Source of the DNA: Methanothermobacter tenebrarum
GTDB taxonomy: Archaea; Methanobacteriota; Methanobacteria; Methanobacteriales; DSM-23052
Direction: 5' to 3'
DNA: 64,000 bases
Assembly: GCF_003264935.1 (NCBI RefSeq)
Contig: NZ_QLOE01000006.1
Location: 40,820-104,819 of the forward strand
The notes under the pieces were generated by a model. The model saw only the letters and a program-made list of their open reading frames with translations. It was not told where the DNA came from and did not search any database. Both the position numbers and the translations under genes were made by a program. This document shows positions 47,344 to 57,863 of the stretch, in pieces (position 1 is the stretch's first letter; every line of letters starts with the position of its first letter).

Positions 47344-47739
47344 TCACGACTTATTTTTTTTACAATCGTCTAGGTATAGGGTGACGGTATCTCCATCCTC
47401 TAATTTAAGTGTTTGGCGAATATAAACTGGTGCTATGAATTCAAGTATACGCTGTGAGTGGTGTGTTTTAACTGGGAATACTAGAGCTCCTTTGATTTTA
47501 TTATTAAAGGTGGACTTTATATATAGTACATCTCCAAATTCGCCTTTTCCTTCTATTTTCTCCGCACCTCTTAGACACTTTCTTATAAGAGGGACATGCT
47601 CTTCCTGGATTATTATATTAAGGGTTCCAGGATACGGTTCAAATCCTAGTTTTTCCTTGAATTGGAGCTTGTATAATTTCTTTGACATGTAATAAGCTCC
47701 TTCACCAGATCCTGATGTTAAAGTCCCCTTGATTTTCAT
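47344..47739 (-). CDS. ribK: CTP-dependent riboflavin kinase
   Basis: 131 residues of the archaeal RibK family (DUF120), which phosphorylates riboflavin to FMN with CTP instead of ATP. KGTLTSGSGEGAYYMSKKLYKLQFKEKLGFEPYPGTLNI is diagnostic, followed by GALVFPVKTHHSQRILEFIAPVYIRQTLKLEDGDTV. Its ATG overlaps the endonuclease V stop by four bases (ATGA), and its stop is next to the ribB start, which makes functional sense for flavin supply. Confidence 0.96.
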   Translation of the reverse strand: MKIKGTLTSGSGEGAYYMSKKLYKLQFKEKLGFEPYPGTLNIIIQEEHVPLIRKCLRGAEKIEGKGEFGDVLYIKSTFNNKIKGALVFPVKTHHSQRILEFIAPVYIRQTLKLEDGDTVTLYLDDCKKNKS

Positions 47740-48350
47740 TTTAGTTCCTCTTTAGCCTTTTCTGTGCAAAATATGTGGGCTTGTCTGAGGGGTTCTGGCA
47801 TCTTATATATACTTGTATTTTTAACTACTTTCACAGCAGTTTTTAAACTTATTTTATGTCCTACACTTACAACCATGCCATTGACTATTTTACCTTCAAC
47901 TCTGCCATTTATTTTTAAAAGTGAATTATCCCTTTCAGCTTCTTTTATGGGCTTTTTGGTGATGCCAATGGTGGGCTTCCCGAGAAGAACTCCAACATGA
48001 CTCGCCAATCCAAAACCTCTTGGATGTAATGTGCCATTCCCATTAACCATTAGAACGTCAAATGGATGTTCTAATTCTTTAACAACATCTAAGATAGCAT
48101 CAGCTTCTCTGAAGCCTAAAAACCCACTCAGATATGGTATGGGTAATTCCACTTTCTTGTATTTTTTTTCAAGGACTTCTAGTTTAGAGCCCATTATTAC
48201 GGCTGCTGCTATACCCTTATTATTCACTGTGAAGGAAACATCTGCACCACATATATTTTTAAAGTGCGAAATAACATCCTCTTTGATAACCTTCTTTGAC
48301 CATTCACATTGTAAACGTGCCATTGTATCTATGATACGATTCCAGTACAT
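47736..48350 (-). CDS. nfi: Endonuclease V (deoxyinosine endonuclease)
   Basis: 204 residues. It cuts DNA (or RNA) one base 3' of inosine. Family motifs are GADVSF (catalytic Asp), PYLSGFLGFREADAIL, VMVNGNGTLHPRGFGLASHVGVLLGKPTIGITKKP and SVGHKISLKTAVKVV. The second motif has NGNG where many relatives have DGxG, so the usual metal-binding Asp is replaced by Asn; activity should not be assumed. Its ATG overlaps the sepS stop by one base (TAATG). Confidence 0.9.
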   Translation of the reverse strand: MYWNRIIDTMARLQCEWSKKVIKEDVISHFKNICGADVSFTVNNKGIAAAVIMGSKLEVLEKKYKKVELPIPYLSGFLGFREADAILDVVKELEHPFDVLMVNGNGTLHPRGFGLASHVGVLLGKPTIGITKKPIKEAERDNSLLKINGRVEGKIVNGMVVSVGHKISLKTAVKVVKNTSIYKMPEPLRQAHIFCTEKAKEELK

Positions 48351-49945
48351 TATTTTATCCTAGCTTTTATTGTTGAAAATGTGGGTCCTCTAAGATCTAT
48401 TACCTTGTTTTTACTTGTAATATATCTCATACCAACCTTGTCTAATCTCAGGTTGAGGTCAGATAGTGAACGTGCAATAGCACTTCTAACCTTAACAGCA
48501 TCGGAACCTGTCACCACCATCTCCTCGATCTTATATGCGGCTTCTGCGGCAAGGGCGTCCATATAGGCTATCCCAGTATCTATACCTTTCTTCCTAGCCT
48601 CTTTTATAAGTTTTGTGTCAAGTTTCTCCTCCTCTGGAACCCCTAGTATGTTCCCATCATAAATAAATATTCTATTATTCGCAGCGGGGCCCAAAAGACG
48701 GGTGTTTTCTTCCACTTCAACAGCCTCTACATTAACATTTTTCCCTAGGAATTCGCCATCATATACTGTGAAACTGCAAGGTGAAGGCTCATTTCCATGT
48801 TTTCTCCATACATCTATTATCTTCTCCATGAGCCTCCGGCCATCTTCTGTTACAGGATACAAGTTTATCCTGAGCATGCTTGCAAGTTCTCTATCAGAAA
48901 GCTCCCATTCCTTGTATATTTGGGGATAAACCATCTCTCGTATATCATTTTCTCCTGCTAATATCATTGCGAGCCTTTCAACTCCGAGTCCAAGGTTCAT
49001 CACATCCTTGTCCACACCATACTTGGAGAGTGCTATTGGGGAATATAAACCAAAGGTTGCGATTTCAACCCATTCTCTAAGCTTGGGATGGTAACCATAA
49101 ACTTCTGTCTGAGTCCCGGGAATATAATACTTTGACTTTTTCTCATCAGGGAGGAACTTGAACTTAGAGAATCCAAAATGTTCCAAGAGGCTCTCTGAAA
49201 CGGCTTTACCAACATCTAGTGCCACTTCTTCATCGGCTATTACACAAGAGGCTGAATAATATGTCATAAGATGGCTGGAATCCTCTCTCTGCTCTCTCCT
49301 AAAACACCGGTCTATTGAGAACAATTTTAAGGGGAGCTTACATTTATCATGTAAATACTCTAATGTTATAAACCAGCCAGATGTCATATGTGAACGTAGT
49401 GTATTCTTTGTAGGGATGGGTTTCAGATCCTTTATCTCAGGGAAAACCCTTTCAAGCACCCTTAGACCGGTTTCATCACTCACATCAAGTGCTGATGACA
49501 CCTCCATTACTAGATCATCCCCTGCAAGAATACCTTTCTTATATGATCTGAAAACTTCCTTTAGATTGTCTATTTTCTTATCATCAATTTTAACATCCAA
49601 TTTTCTGATTTCATTTATCTTTTCAAGGCCCAAGCCTATGTCTGGGCGGGGTAATCCTGCAAGATAAAAGCATCTGTCAAGTATTGCAGGGGCCTCGGGT
49701 CCAAATTGTTTGTAGATATGTTCTTCATCAATGAACACGGGGTTAACAACCTCATCAAATCCTAGTTTAAGATAAGCATCCCTTAATCTCCATATTGTAT
49801 CATAAAGGATGTGGGGTTTTCCTATTTTAAACCTTAGACGGGGATATTCCATGTCGTGGTGGGGTTTCTTGAGTAATTTGCCGGTTTCAGCCCATGCCTT
49901 TTCAAAATCTTTCCTAGCTAGTTTTATTATATCCTTTCTTTTCAA
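48350..49945 (-). CDS. sepS: O-phosphoserine--tRNA(Cys) ligase
   Basis: 531 residues. Class II synthetase that charges tRNA-Cys with O-phosphoserine; SepCysS then makes Cys-tRNA. This indirect route is used by methanogens that lack CysRS. Diagnostic segments are MEYPRLRFKIGKPHILYDTIWRLRDAYLKLGFDEVVNPVFIDEEHIYKQFGPEA, FRREQREDSSHLMTYYSASC (motif 2) and GLGVERLAMI (motif 3). The start is TTG 49945 with GGGGG a few bases upstream. It heads a tightly overlapping operon with endonuclease V, ribK and ribB and diverges from tfrA. Confidence 0.96.
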   Translation of the reverse strand: MKRKDIIKLARKDFEKAWAETGKLLKKPHHDMEYPRLRFKIGKPHILYDTIWRLRDAYLKLGFDEVVNPVFIDEEHIYKQFGPEAPAILDRCFYLAGLPRPDIGLGLEKINEIRKLDVKIDDKKIDNLKEVFRSYKKGILAGDDLVMEVSSALDVSDETGLRVLERVFPEIKDLKPIPTKNTLRSHMTSGWFITLEYLHDKCKLPLKLFSIDRCFRREQREDSSHLMTYYSASCVIADEEVALDVGKAVSESLLEHFGFSKFKFLPDEKKSKYYIPGTQTEVYGYHPKLREWVEIATFGLYSPIALSKYGVDKDVMNLGLGVERLAMILAGENDIREMVYPQIYKEWELSDRELASMLRINLYPVTEDGRRLMEKIIDVWRKHGNEPSPCSFTVYDGEFLGKNVNVEAVEVEENTRLLGPAANNRIFIYDGNILGVPEEEKLDTKLIKEARKKGIDTGIAYMDALAAEAAYKIEEMVVTGSDAVKVRSAIARSLSDLNLRLDKVGMRYITSKNKVIDLRGPTFSTIKARIK

Positions 49946-50029
49946 ATCTAACCCCCATTATCCCTTTTCCTAATATTTTTTTCATCTGTCTATAACACTT
50001 ATAATATGTAACTAGGTAAATTATAGATT
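49946..50029. promoter_or_regulatory. Divergent promoter sepS / tfrA, probably leaderless tfrA
   Basis: CTTATAATAT at 49999-50008 lies about 26 bases before the tfrA ATG, and there is no ribosome site at proper distance. This spacing predicts an mRNA starting at or next to the ATG. The sepS ribosome site GGGGG is at the other end. Confidence 0.5.
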
Positions 50030-51679
50030 ATGGAAAGCGAAGTGTATCAATGTGATGTTCTCATAATAGGCTCTGGTGGTGCTGGTAGCCGAGCGGCCAT
50101 AGAAGTATCAAAGCATGGTCTTGAAGCCCTGATAGTATCAAAGGGTCTATCCTTCAAATCAGGATGCACTGGGATGGCAGAGGGCGGTTATAATGCAGCA
50201 TTCGGTTTCGTGGATGCTGAAGACGACCCCGAGATCCACTACCAGGATACTATGAAGGGGGGTGGATTCTTAAATGATCCCAAACTTGTAAGGATCCTAG
50301 TTAATGAAGCACCTGATCGTCTTATAGACCTTGAAAATTACGGGGCTCTATTTGATAGGCAAGAATCAGGGATACTTGATCAGAGACCATTCGGAGGTCA
50401 AACATATCGTAGAACATGCTACCAGGGTGACAGGACAGGACACGAGATTATAACAGCACTGAAAGAGGAGATAACAAGGAGGGGTATAGAAACCCTAGAC
50501 GAGATCATGATAACATCTCTAATAGTTGACGAGGATGAAAGGAGCGTACAAGGTGCTATGGGCATTTCATTAAAAGATTCAAGGCCTATATGCTTTAACG
50601 CGAAATCCACTATACTAGCAAGTGGAGGTGCTGGGCACATTTATCCCGTCACTTCAAACACACTACAGAAGGGTGGTGATGGTTTCAGCATAGCCTGGGA
50701 CGCTGGTGCAGAACTTATCGACATGGAACAAGTCCAATTCCACCCCACAGGGATGGTATGGCCAGAATCTCGCAGGGGCGTCCTTGTGACAGAGGCTGTG
50801 AGGGGTGAAGGTGGCATACTCCTAAACAAAGATGGTGAACGTTTCATGAAAAGGTATGATCCTAGATTAGAGCTTGCAACAAGGGATGTTGTCTCAAGGG
50901 CTATCTACAACGAAATCATGGAAGGACGTGGGACAAAGAATGGTGGCGTTTACTTGGATGTAACCCATCTACCAGATAATGTAATAGAGGAAAAATTAGA
51001 GACAATGTTCTTGCAATTTTTGGATGTGGGTGTTGACATCCGAGAGAAGCCAATGGAGGTGGCTCCAACAGCCCACCATTTCATGGGTGGTGTTAGAATA
51101 GACCCATGGTGTCGTACAAATCTTAAAAACTTATTTGCAGCTGGTGAAGTGGCTGGTGGTGTCCATGGGGCTAACAGGTTAGGGGGGAATGCCCTAGCTG
51201 ACACCCAAGTCTTCGGTAGACGAGCAGGTATTTCAGCCACAAAGAACGCCCTTAAAAATGATTTCAAACTCAACAGAGAGCATGTGGAAGCTGAAGAATA
51301 TAGGATAAAGAACAAGGTCAGGGAAGGCGACCTAAGACCAGCAGAGATTAAAAGAAGATTACATGATACCATGTGGGAAAATGTCGCCATTATAAGAGAT
51401 GGAAAATCCCTCAAATCAGCCATCTCCACCATAAGATCACTCCAAGGAGAACTTGAGAGATTAGATGTCCCAGAGAGTAGCAGATTCAACAAGTACCTCC
51501 AAGAGGCCTTGGAGGTCGAGAACATGCTTAAAACAGCGGCGCTCGTAACAAGATCAGCCATAATCCGCAAAGAAAGCAGAGGATCCCACTTTAGAAAAGA
51601 CTACCCAGAAACAAAGGATAAATGGAAAAAAAGTATCGTGTTAAGTAAAAACAAGAAACCATACTTTATTAAAAGATGA
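50030..51679 (+). CDS. tfrA: Fumarate reductase (CoM/CoB), subunit A
   Basis: 549-residue flavoprotein that, with the iron-sulfur subunit TfrB (not in this window), reduces fumarate using CoM-SH and CoB-SH, supplying succinate for the incomplete reductive TCA path. The FAD site is VLIIGSGGAGSRAAIEVSKHG. HFMGGVRID and FAAGEVAGGVHGANRLGGNALADTQVFGRRAG are succinate dehydrogenase/fumarate reductase motifs; QVQFHPTG and TEAVRGEGGILLN belong to the active site. L-aspartate oxidase is related but the length and methanogen setting favour TfrA. The deaminase gene converges on it with two bases between stops. Confidence 0.93.
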   Translation: MESEVYQCDVLIIGSGGAGSRAAIEVSKHGLEALIVSKGLSFKSGCTGMAEGGYNAAFGFVDAEDDPEIHYQDTMKGGGFLNDPKLVRILVNEAPDRLIDLENYGALFDRQESGILDQRPFGGQTYRRTCYQGDRTGHEIITALKEEITRRGIETLDEIMITSLIVDEDERSVQGAMGISLKDSRPICFNAKSTILASGGAGHIYPVTSNTLQKGGDGFSIAWDAGAELIDMEQVQFHPTGMVWPESRRGVLVTEAVRGEGGILLNKDGERFMKRYDPRLELATRDVVSRAIYNEIMEGRGTKNGGVYLDVTHLPDNVIEEKLETMFLQFLDVGVDIREKPMEVAPTAHHFMGGVRIDPWCRTNLKNLFAAGEVAGGVHGANRLGGNALADTQVFGRRAGISATKNALKNDFKLNREHVEAEEYRIKNKVREGDLRPAEIKRRLHDTMWENVAIIRDGKSLKSAISTIRSLQGELERLDVPESSRFNKYLQEALEVENMLKTAALVTRSAIIRKESRGSHFRKDYPETKDKWKKSIVLSKNKKPYFIKR

Positions 51680-51681
51680 GA

Positions 51682-52977
51682 TCATGCCTTAGAGATTAAC
51701 TCTTCAGCTGCATTCTCTGCAAGTTCAATAACATATTTTTCATCCAATGATTCTAATTTATCATTTTCCATTAGAATTTCACCATTGCAGATTACACTTT
51801 CAACATCACAGCCAGAAGCGGCATAGACAAGATGGGATGTCGGATTCCTCCAAGGGGTGATACTACTTCTCCTAGTATTTATAAGGGCAAGATCTGCCTT
51901 CTTATCCACTTCTATAGTCCCGATCTCATCAGCCATCCCAAGCGCGGCAGCCCCATTTATCGTAGCCATTTTAAAGACAGTCCCAGCATCCAAGGCTGTT
52001 GGATCCATTTTCTTTATCTTTTGCAGTAATGCTGCTATCTTCATCTCCTCAAGCATGTCCAAGTTATTATTCGAAGCAGCCCCATCAGTCCCAAGGGAAA
52101 CACATACCCCCATATTTATAAGTTCTTCAACAGGTGAAACCCCTGATGCCAATTTCATGTTACTAGCAGGATTATGTGACAATTTAACACCCCTTGACCT
52201 TAGAATATGAATTTCAGATGATGAAAGCCACACAGCATGTGCGGCGATAACATCCTCACCAAGAAAACCAATCTCATCAAGATAAATGAACGGCCTCTCA
52301 CCATACTTATCCTTCACTTGTCTGACCTCATCTTCTGTCTCGGCCACATGAATATGTATAAGGAGTCCATATTTATCTGCAAGACTCCTCACTTCATCTA
52401 AAAGCTGTCTGGAACAAGTATATGGACTGTGAGGTCCCAAGGCAACTTTTATCCGTCCATCAGCCATCCCATGACATTTTCTGATTATCCTCTTCGATTC
52501 TTTTATCTCAGCCTTCCTCTTTTTTTCATCACCAAAATCTATCATCCCATGGCTTATCACAGCACGCAGACCGCTCTCCTTCACGGCCTCCGCCACATGA
52601 TCCATATAAAAATACATGTCATTGAATGTTGTTGTCCCAGACTTTATCATCTCCACACAACCCAGAAGAGCCCCAGCATAACAATATTCACCATTAAGAT
52701 GCGCTTCGAGAGGCCAAATATAATCATTAAGCCATTTTTCAAGTTTAAGATCATCAGCAATCCCCCTGAAGAGTGTCATTGAAAGATGAGTATGTGTATT
52801 CACAAACCCGGGGATTAAAAGTTTCCCCTCCGCATTGATCACCTTGTTAACACCTTCTGGGCTGATACTAGGGGATATTTCCTTTATTTTATCATTTTCT
52901 ATCAATACTGAACCCTTCCTTTGACCATGTGCATCTAAAATCTGAGCATCCTTTATTAGAATGTTTTCTGTCTCCAT
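51682..52977 (-). CDS. dadD: 5'-Deoxyadenosine/SAH/MTA deaminase (DadD/MtaD family)
   Basis: 431-residue amidohydrolase. Metal and catalytic motifs are PGFVNTHTHLSMTLFRG, LGPHSPYTCS, LIHIHVAETEDEV, HAVWLSSSEI, KLSHNPASNMKLASG and LGTDGAASNNNLDM. In methanogens these enzymes deaminate 5'-deoxyadenosine, S-adenosylhomocysteine and methylthioadenosine to inosine forms, removing products of radical SAM and methyl-transfer reactions, for which this window alone has several candidate sources. GAGGGGGGATTC is a strong ribosome site. It diverges from hisG. Confidence 0.92.
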   Translation of the reverse strand: METENILIKDAQILDAHGQRKGSVLIENDKIKEISPSISPEGVNKVINAEGKLLIPGFVNTHTHLSMTLFRGIADDLKLEKWLNDYIWPLEAHLNGEYCYAGALLGCVEMIKSGTTTFNDMYFYMDHVAEAVKESGLRAVISHGMIDFGDEKKRKAEIKESKRIIRKCHGMADGRIKVALGPHSPYTCSRQLLDEVRSLADKYGLLIHIHVAETEDEVRQVKDKYGERPFIYLDEIGFLGEDVIAAHAVWLSSSEIHILRSRGVKLSHNPASNMKLASGVSPVEELINMGVCVSLGTDGAASNNNLDMLEEMKIAALLQKIKKMDPTALDAGTVFKMATINGAAALGMADEIGTIEVDKKADLALINTRRSSITPWRNPTSHLVYAASGCDVESVICNGEILMENDKLESLDEKYVIELAENAAEELISKA

Positions 52978-53060
52978 TAGAATCCCCCCTCGTATAATTA
53001 AAATTTAAGTAGAAGCTATATAATCTTATCCCCCAGACTATTGATTAAAGGGTGATTATA

Positions 53061-53924
53061 TTGAAGATTAAAATGGCGATCCCATCAAAGGGTAGAATAA
53101 GCGAACCTACCATAAGATTATTGGAAAAAGCAGGCATTGGATTAAAGGACACTTTGAAAAGAAGATTATTCTCACAAACAGAACATCCAAACATTGAGGT
53201 CATGTTCACAAGGGCCACTGATATACCAGAGTTTGTTGCTGATGGCGCGGCAGACCTTGGAATAACAGGCCTAGATCTTATAATGGAAAGGGGAAGCAAT
53301 GTTAAAATCTTGGAAGATCTCAAGTTTGGAAGGGCGAAACTCGTATTAGCAGCCCCTGAGGATTCAAATATAAAAGATCCAGAGGATATCGAGGACGGAT
53401 CTATAATAGCGACAGAATTCCCCAAACTAACAAGTCAATACTTAAAGGAGAGGGGTATAAACGCTGAAATAGTTGAACTCAGCGGCTCAACAGAAATAGC
53501 ACCATTCATTGGAGTTGCGGATCTTATAGTGGACTTGACAAGTACTGGTACAACCTTAAAGATGAACCATCTTCGTGTCGTGGACACAATCCTCAAAAGT
53601 TCAGTGAAACTCATAGCAAATCATGAAAGCTACCATAAAAAGAAAAAACTTATCGAGGAAGTTAGAACAGGCATCAGAGGGGTCTTGGATGCGCAAGGCA
53701 AAAAACTTGTAATGTTAAATGTCAACCAAGACCAGCTAGAAGCTGTTAAAAAAGTCATGCCTGGGATGACAGGCCCTACGGTATCTCGGGTCTTATCTGA
53801 TAATGGTATAGTAGCAGTGCATGCAGTGGTGGATGAAAAAGACGTGTTCAAGGTTGTTAATGAACTTAAACGTGTCGGTGCAAAGGATATCCTTGTAGTC
53901 CCCATCGAAAGAATAATACAATAG
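53061..53924 (+). CDS. hisG: ATP phosphoribosyltransferase, long form
   Basis: 287 residues. First step of histidine synthesis, joining ATP and PRPP. IAIPSKGR-like IPSKGRISEPTIRLLEKAG, GAADLGITGLDLIME and VDLTSTGTTLKMNHLRVVD (PRPP loop) are characteristic. The C-terminal ~75 residues (MLNVNQDQLEAVKKVMPGMTGPTVSRVL...) form the ferredoxin-like regulatory domain of the long HisG, so no HisZ is needed. The start is TTG 53061 with GGTGAT four bases upstream; a GTG nine bases earlier would use part of that site. Confidence 0.96.
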   Translation: MKIKMAIPSKGRISEPTIRLLEKAGIGLKDTLKRRLFSQTEHPNIEVMFTRATDIPEFVADGAADLGITGLDLIMERGSNVKILEDLKFGRAKLVLAAPEDSNIKDPEDIEDGSIIATEFPKLTSQYLKERGINAEIVELSGSTEIAPFIGVADLIVDLTSTGTTLKMNHLRVVDTILKSSVKLIANHESYHKKKKLIEEVRTGIRGVLDAQGKKLVMLNVNQDQLEAVKKVMPGMTGPTVSRVLSDNGIVAVHAVVDEKDVFKVVNELKRVGAKDILVVPIERIIQ

Positions 53925-53935
53925 AGGTTGATAAA

Positions 53936-54697
53936 TTGAAATTTCTCAGATTCCAATACAACAATAAAACAAGGTACGGTTTTATAGAGGATAATAGGAT
54001 CATAGAGGTGTCGGCAGAGGATTATTTGAACGATAATCACAAAGGATTAAGAAAATGCCCGGTTAATGTGAAGATTCTCCCCCCAGTGAATCCCTCGAAG
54101 ATAATATGTGTAGGCCTCAATTATAAGGACCATGCGGATGAATTGGGAATGGAGATCCCAGAAGAGCCCATCATATTTTTGAAACCCCCAAGCAGTATTA
54201 TAGGAGACGGCGAATTTATAATTTATCCGAACATGTCCCGCGAAGTTGACTATGAGGTGGAATTGGCGGCTGTAATATCTAAAGAAGCTAAGAATGTGGG
54301 TAGAGAAGATGCTGAGGATTTCATAGCAGGTTACACCATATTAAATGATGTTACAGCTAGAGACCTTCAAAGAAAGGATGGACAGTGGACGCGCGCCAAA
54401 AGCTTCGACACATTCTGTCCAATCGGCCCATGGATAGAAACAGATATCAACCCACATGAACTCGAAATATCCCTACATTTAAACGGAGAACTCAGACAAT
54501 ACTCAAACACTCAAAACATGATCTTCGACGTATACGAGCTCGTGGAATTCGTATCAAATATAATGACCCTAGAAAAGGGGGATATCATCGCAACAGGAAC
54601 GCCCCCAGGCGTAGGCTCTATGAAACCAGGGGATGAAATTGAAGCATCCATAGAGGGTATCGGAACGCTTAAAAATAAGGTGATCTACTCTAAGTAG
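53936..54697 (+). CDS. Fumarylacetoacetate hydrolase family protein
   Basis: 253 residues. The FAH C-terminal domain is clear: [52 protein letters not shown] (acidic metal ligands), [31 protein letters not shown] and [18 protein letters not shown]. Members hydrolyse or decarboxylate 2-oxo acids (for example oxaloacetate, acylpyruvates) or act as hydratases/isomerases; the substrate here is unknown. The start is TTG 53936 with GAGGTTGAT upstream, 11 bases after hisG. It overlaps the convergent leuS 3' end by 13 bases. Confidence 0.88.
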   Translation: MKFLRFQYNNKTRYGFIEDNRIIEVSAEDYLNDNHKGLRKCPVNVKILPPVNPSKIICVGLNYKDHADELGMEIPEEPIIFLKPPSSIIGDGEFIIYPNMSREVDYEVELAAVISKEAKNVGREDAEDFIAGYTILNDVTARDLQRKDGQWTRAKSFDTFCPIGPWIETDINPHELEISLHLNGELRQYSNTQNMIFDVYELVEFVSNIMTLEKGDIIATGTPPGVGSMKPGDEIEASIEGIGTLKNKVIYSK

Positions 54698-57519
54698 ATC
54701 GCGGGCTTATAAGGGATGGCATTTTTAGCTTTCCCCTCCGGATCATACTCAGCATCTTCGTGGATCATTATTCTTGCATTAACTTCTGCCTCTATGTAAT
54801 CTTTGGCATCGGATAATATCTTATGCTCATCAACACGTCCAGGATACTCTCCCCTCACAATATCTTTAATGACTCTCTTTATGAAATCTGCCAGCTCCTT
54901 CTTATCATCATGTATCCCCTCAGAGATGGCGCGTCCCATCAAAGCCCCCATATCAGGCTTGCCAATCTCATAAGCCATCTCTAATACTCTCCATTTCCAT
55001 TCAGGGGCAACATATACATGCACTTTCTCAGGAGTTATATTTAGGATCTTTTTAATCTCCATTATATCCTTAACGGTCTCTTGGACCATCTCTTCGGCTT
55101 TTTGGATCTTTAAACTTATAAATTCTTCATAGACTCTTGGCCAGGGCGCTTCTGATACGAAACCATCGCCAACATATTTCTCCCACATTTCTTCTGCAGT
55201 ATGTGGAATGAAGGGTGACATTAAACGAATCCATACACTTAGAAGGTATCTGAGAACATCCTTAGCCTCTTCATCCACACGATCCCTTATACGTTTCATA
55301 TAATGATCAACATCTTTCCTCAACAAAAAAAAGGCTTCCTGGAGGGCTCTTCTCGTCTGAAATCCTTCAAGAGCCTTCGTAGCCTCTCTTATCCTAAGGT
55401 TTATCCTGTCCATCATCCATTTACCAATAAAAGATGTCGGCTCCGGGATTTCTGAAACTGATAATCTCTCTGACCCTATTATATTGAAAATTTTCTCCCC
55501 GAACTCTCTGAACCATTCAAGGCGCCTTTTAGTGCCTATAACCTCCTTTTCCCTCCAGTCAAAGTCTTGCCATGGCTCTGCAGATGACATTAGAAATAGT
55601 CTTACAACATCGGCTCCGTGGGCTTCTATAGCATCTGATAATAGTACAACATTCCCCTTGGATGATGACATTTTCTTTCCTTCAAGCAAGCCCATGCCAA
55701 ATACCACTATGCCCTTGGGCCACTTGGATGGTGGGAATATGGCGGAATGATGGAACAGATGGAACGTGAGATGGTTACCTATAAGGTCTTTTGCTGATAA
55801 TCGCCAATCTAGAGGATACCAGTAATTGAATTCCCTCGAAATCCTATTAGCCATCTTTTCATCTATTTTAAGTTTATTATCTTGGTCTAGGAAAATTTTG
55901 TCGAAGAATTCATCATTTAGGGCATTAGCTGGTAATTTTTTCAAATGCGGTGCTATGGTATAATATGACATGTAGATTGTTGAATCACTTAAGGGTTCTA
56001 TTATCCAGTCAGGGTCCCATGGTAGAGGCGTTCCAAGGCCTATTCTCCTTGCGCAGGCCCAGTCATCTAACCATTCAATGTAATATTCGAAGTTTGCCTT
56101 CACTTCCTCTGGCACTATTCTGAGGGAGTTGAGGCATTCTAGGGTCAGGTTTTTCCATTTTTTGTCTGAGTATTTTATGAACCATTGGTTTTCCATTATC
56201 TTAACGATGCAACGGCTCCCGCATCGGCAGATCACAGGATGTTCGGCGAAATCAAAGATTTCATCGGCTTTGCCTTCTGATTTTAGGCGTTCTGCTATCT
56301 TCTCACGGGCCTCTGCCACTGGTTTACCACCATATTCTGGTATGTGTTGACTCATCTTACCTTTGGCGTGTTCGATCTTGTAGAGTTCGTTTGTGGCATC
56401 ATCTAATTTTGGATCTTTTTGATTTTTTATTTTGAATTTTTTGATGATTTCGCAAGCGGGACATTCTCCATAGTCTTCAATTGTTATTACATTCACTGGT
56501 TTTATCCCTTCGAGCGTATTTTCTATTTTGTATTTTTTTTGTAATTTTTTATCCTTTTTTAGGTCTCGGAGTGCAATGTAATCTGCTGGTGCATGTGCCG
56601 GGACTGAGAATACGACGCCTGTACCGTATTCTGGGTCGACGAAATATGCGGGTAGTATAGGATGTTTTTCGCCCGTCATGGGATTTTTAACATTTGAACC
56701 TATCAGTTCTTCTGGGTTGATCTCCTCTATGATTTTAGTGTCCTTTTTTTGTTGTGATAGGTTCTCATATGATTTTTCGCTTATAATCCATTTCTCCCCA
56801 TCCACTTTCACTTTAATATATTTTTCTTTTGGGTTTAACCAGAGGTTTGTGGCTCCGAAGATGGTTTCTGGGCGGAATGTCGCAGCTACAAGGTATGAGT
56901 CTTCTAATTTGAATTTGAGTATTGTGAGTTGGTTTATACCCACACCTTCACCTTCTAGGAGGTCATGGTCTCCTACTGGGTTTTCACATTCTGGACAATA
57001 TTTTACTGGATGTTCTCCTTTGCGGACTAATCCTTTCTCTTTTAATTTTTTTATCTGCCATTCGATGAACTTCTGGTATTGGGGGTCTGTTGTCTTGAAT
57101 TCTCTTCTCCAATCGATTGAGTAGCCCATTGCTTTCATTATCCGCTTGTATTCTTTGCTGAAATATTCCACGATATATTCTGGGTCTGTGAATTTTTCCA
57201 GTTCCTCTGGGGGGACCTTGTGGACTTCCTGGTATATTTTCCACGTCCATGGGTCTTTTCTCTGGATTCTCCTAGCTATTCCAATGACTGGGGCGCCTGT
57301 CACGTGCCATGCCATTGGGAAAAGTACATTATAGCCTTGCATTCGTTTAAACCGCGCATACACATCTGGTACAGTGTAGGTTCTCCCATGGCCTATGTGC
57401 ATGGCACCGCTTGGATATGGATAAGCCACTGTTAAGAATAGTTTCTTACCACCTTGTGGGTTGGCTTGGAAGATCCCTGCTTTTTCCCATTTTTTCTGCC
57501 ATTTTCTTTCGATATCCAA
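54685..57519 (-). CDS. leuS: Leucyl-tRNA synthetase, archaeal type
   Basis: 944 residues. Class I synthetase for tRNA-Leu. [17 protein letters not shown] carries the HIGH motif, KKMSSSKGN the KMSKS motif; the large inserted CP1 editing domain lies between ([17 protein letters not shown], with HAPADY). [12 protein letters not shown] and CRCGSRC are probable zinc-binding pairs. The archaeal C-terminal extension ends YKPAIYLE. The start is TTG 57519 ([11 protein letters not shown]), as GGTGATC lies just before it; an in-frame TTG 15 bases upstream lacks such a site. It follows cutA in a nadE-cutA-leuS operon. Confidence 0.97.
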   Translation of the reverse strand: MDIERKWQKKWEKAGIFQANPQGGKKLFLTVAYPYPSGAMHIGHGRTYTVPDVYARFKRMQGYNVLFPMAWHVTGAPVIGIARRIQRKDPWTWKIYQEVHKVPPEELEKFTDPEYIVEYFSKEYKRIMKAMGYSIDWRREFKTTDPQYQKFIEWQIKKLKEKGLVRKGEHPVKYCPECENPVGDHDLLEGEGVGINQLTILKFKLEDSYLVAATFRPETIFGATNLWLNPKEKYIKVKVDGEKWIISEKSYENLSQQKKDTKIIEEINPEELIGSNVKNPMTGEKHPILPAYFVDPEYGTGVVFSVPAHAPADYIALRDLKKDKKLQKKYKIENTLEGIKPVNVITIEDYGECPACEIIKKFKIKNQKDPKLDDATNELYKIEHAKGKMSQHIPEYGGKPVAEAREKIAERLKSEGKADEIFDFAEHPVICRCGSRCIVKIMENQWFIKYSDKKWKNLTLECLNSLRIVPEEVKANFEYYIEWLDDWACARRIGLGTPLPWDPDWIIEPLSDSTIYMSYYTIAPHLKKLPANALNDEFFDKIFLDQDNKLKIDEKMANRISREFNYWYPLDWRLSAKDLIGNHLTFHLFHHSAIFPPSKWPKGIVVFGMGLLEGKKMSSSKGNVVLLSDAIEAHGADVVRLFLMSSAEPWQDFDWREKEVIGTKRRLEWFREFGEKIFNIIGSERLSVSEIPEPTSFIGKWMMDRINLRIREATKALEGFQTRRALQEAFFLLRKDVDHYMKRIRDRVDEEAKDVLRYLLSVWIRLMSPFIPHTAEEMWEKYVGDGFVSEAPWPRVYEEFISLKIQKAEEMVQETVKDIMEIKKILNITPEKVHVYVAPEWKWRVLEMAYEIGKPDMGALMGRAISEGIHDDKKELADFIKRVIKDIVRGEYPGRVDEHKILSDAKDYIEAEVNARIMIHEDAEYDPEGKAKNAIPYKPAIYLE

Positions 57520-57538
57520 TGGATCACCGCCCAAATAA

Positions 57539-57850
57539 TCATCTTATTTCCCCTAATAACCATTTGAGGTAATCTTCTGATCCTCCTTTGATGGGAATAT
57601 GGATGATGCATGGGTTTTCATAACTATGTAGGGCTTTGACCCTTTTTATAATTTCTTTAACATTTTCTTCTATGGTTTTAACTATTAGTATGGACTCTTC
57701 ATCCTCTTCTATTTTATCATCCCACCAATAAAATGACTTTATGGAAGGTATTATGTTCACACACCCTGCTAGCCTTTCTTTGACTAAAATTTTACCTATC
57801 CTCTCTGATTCTTCTAGCCCAGACGTTGTTATATATACCATGGCAAACAT
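57539..57850 (-). CDS. cutA: CutA divalent cation tolerance protein
   Basis: 103 residues. The trimeric CutA1 fold is recognised by [50 protein letters not shown] and the closing [10 protein letters not shown]. It is linked to copper/divalent metal tolerance in bacteria; the archaeal role is unclear. AGGATGG precedes ATG 57850. It lies between nadE and leuS on one strand. Confidence 0.94.
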   Translation of the reverse strand: MFAMVYITTSGLEESERIGKILVKERLAGCVNIIPSIKSFYWWDDKIEEDEESILIVKTIEENVKEIIKRVKALHSYENPCIIHIPIKGGSEDYLKWLLGEIR

Positions 57851-57863
57851 ATTCTACCATCCT

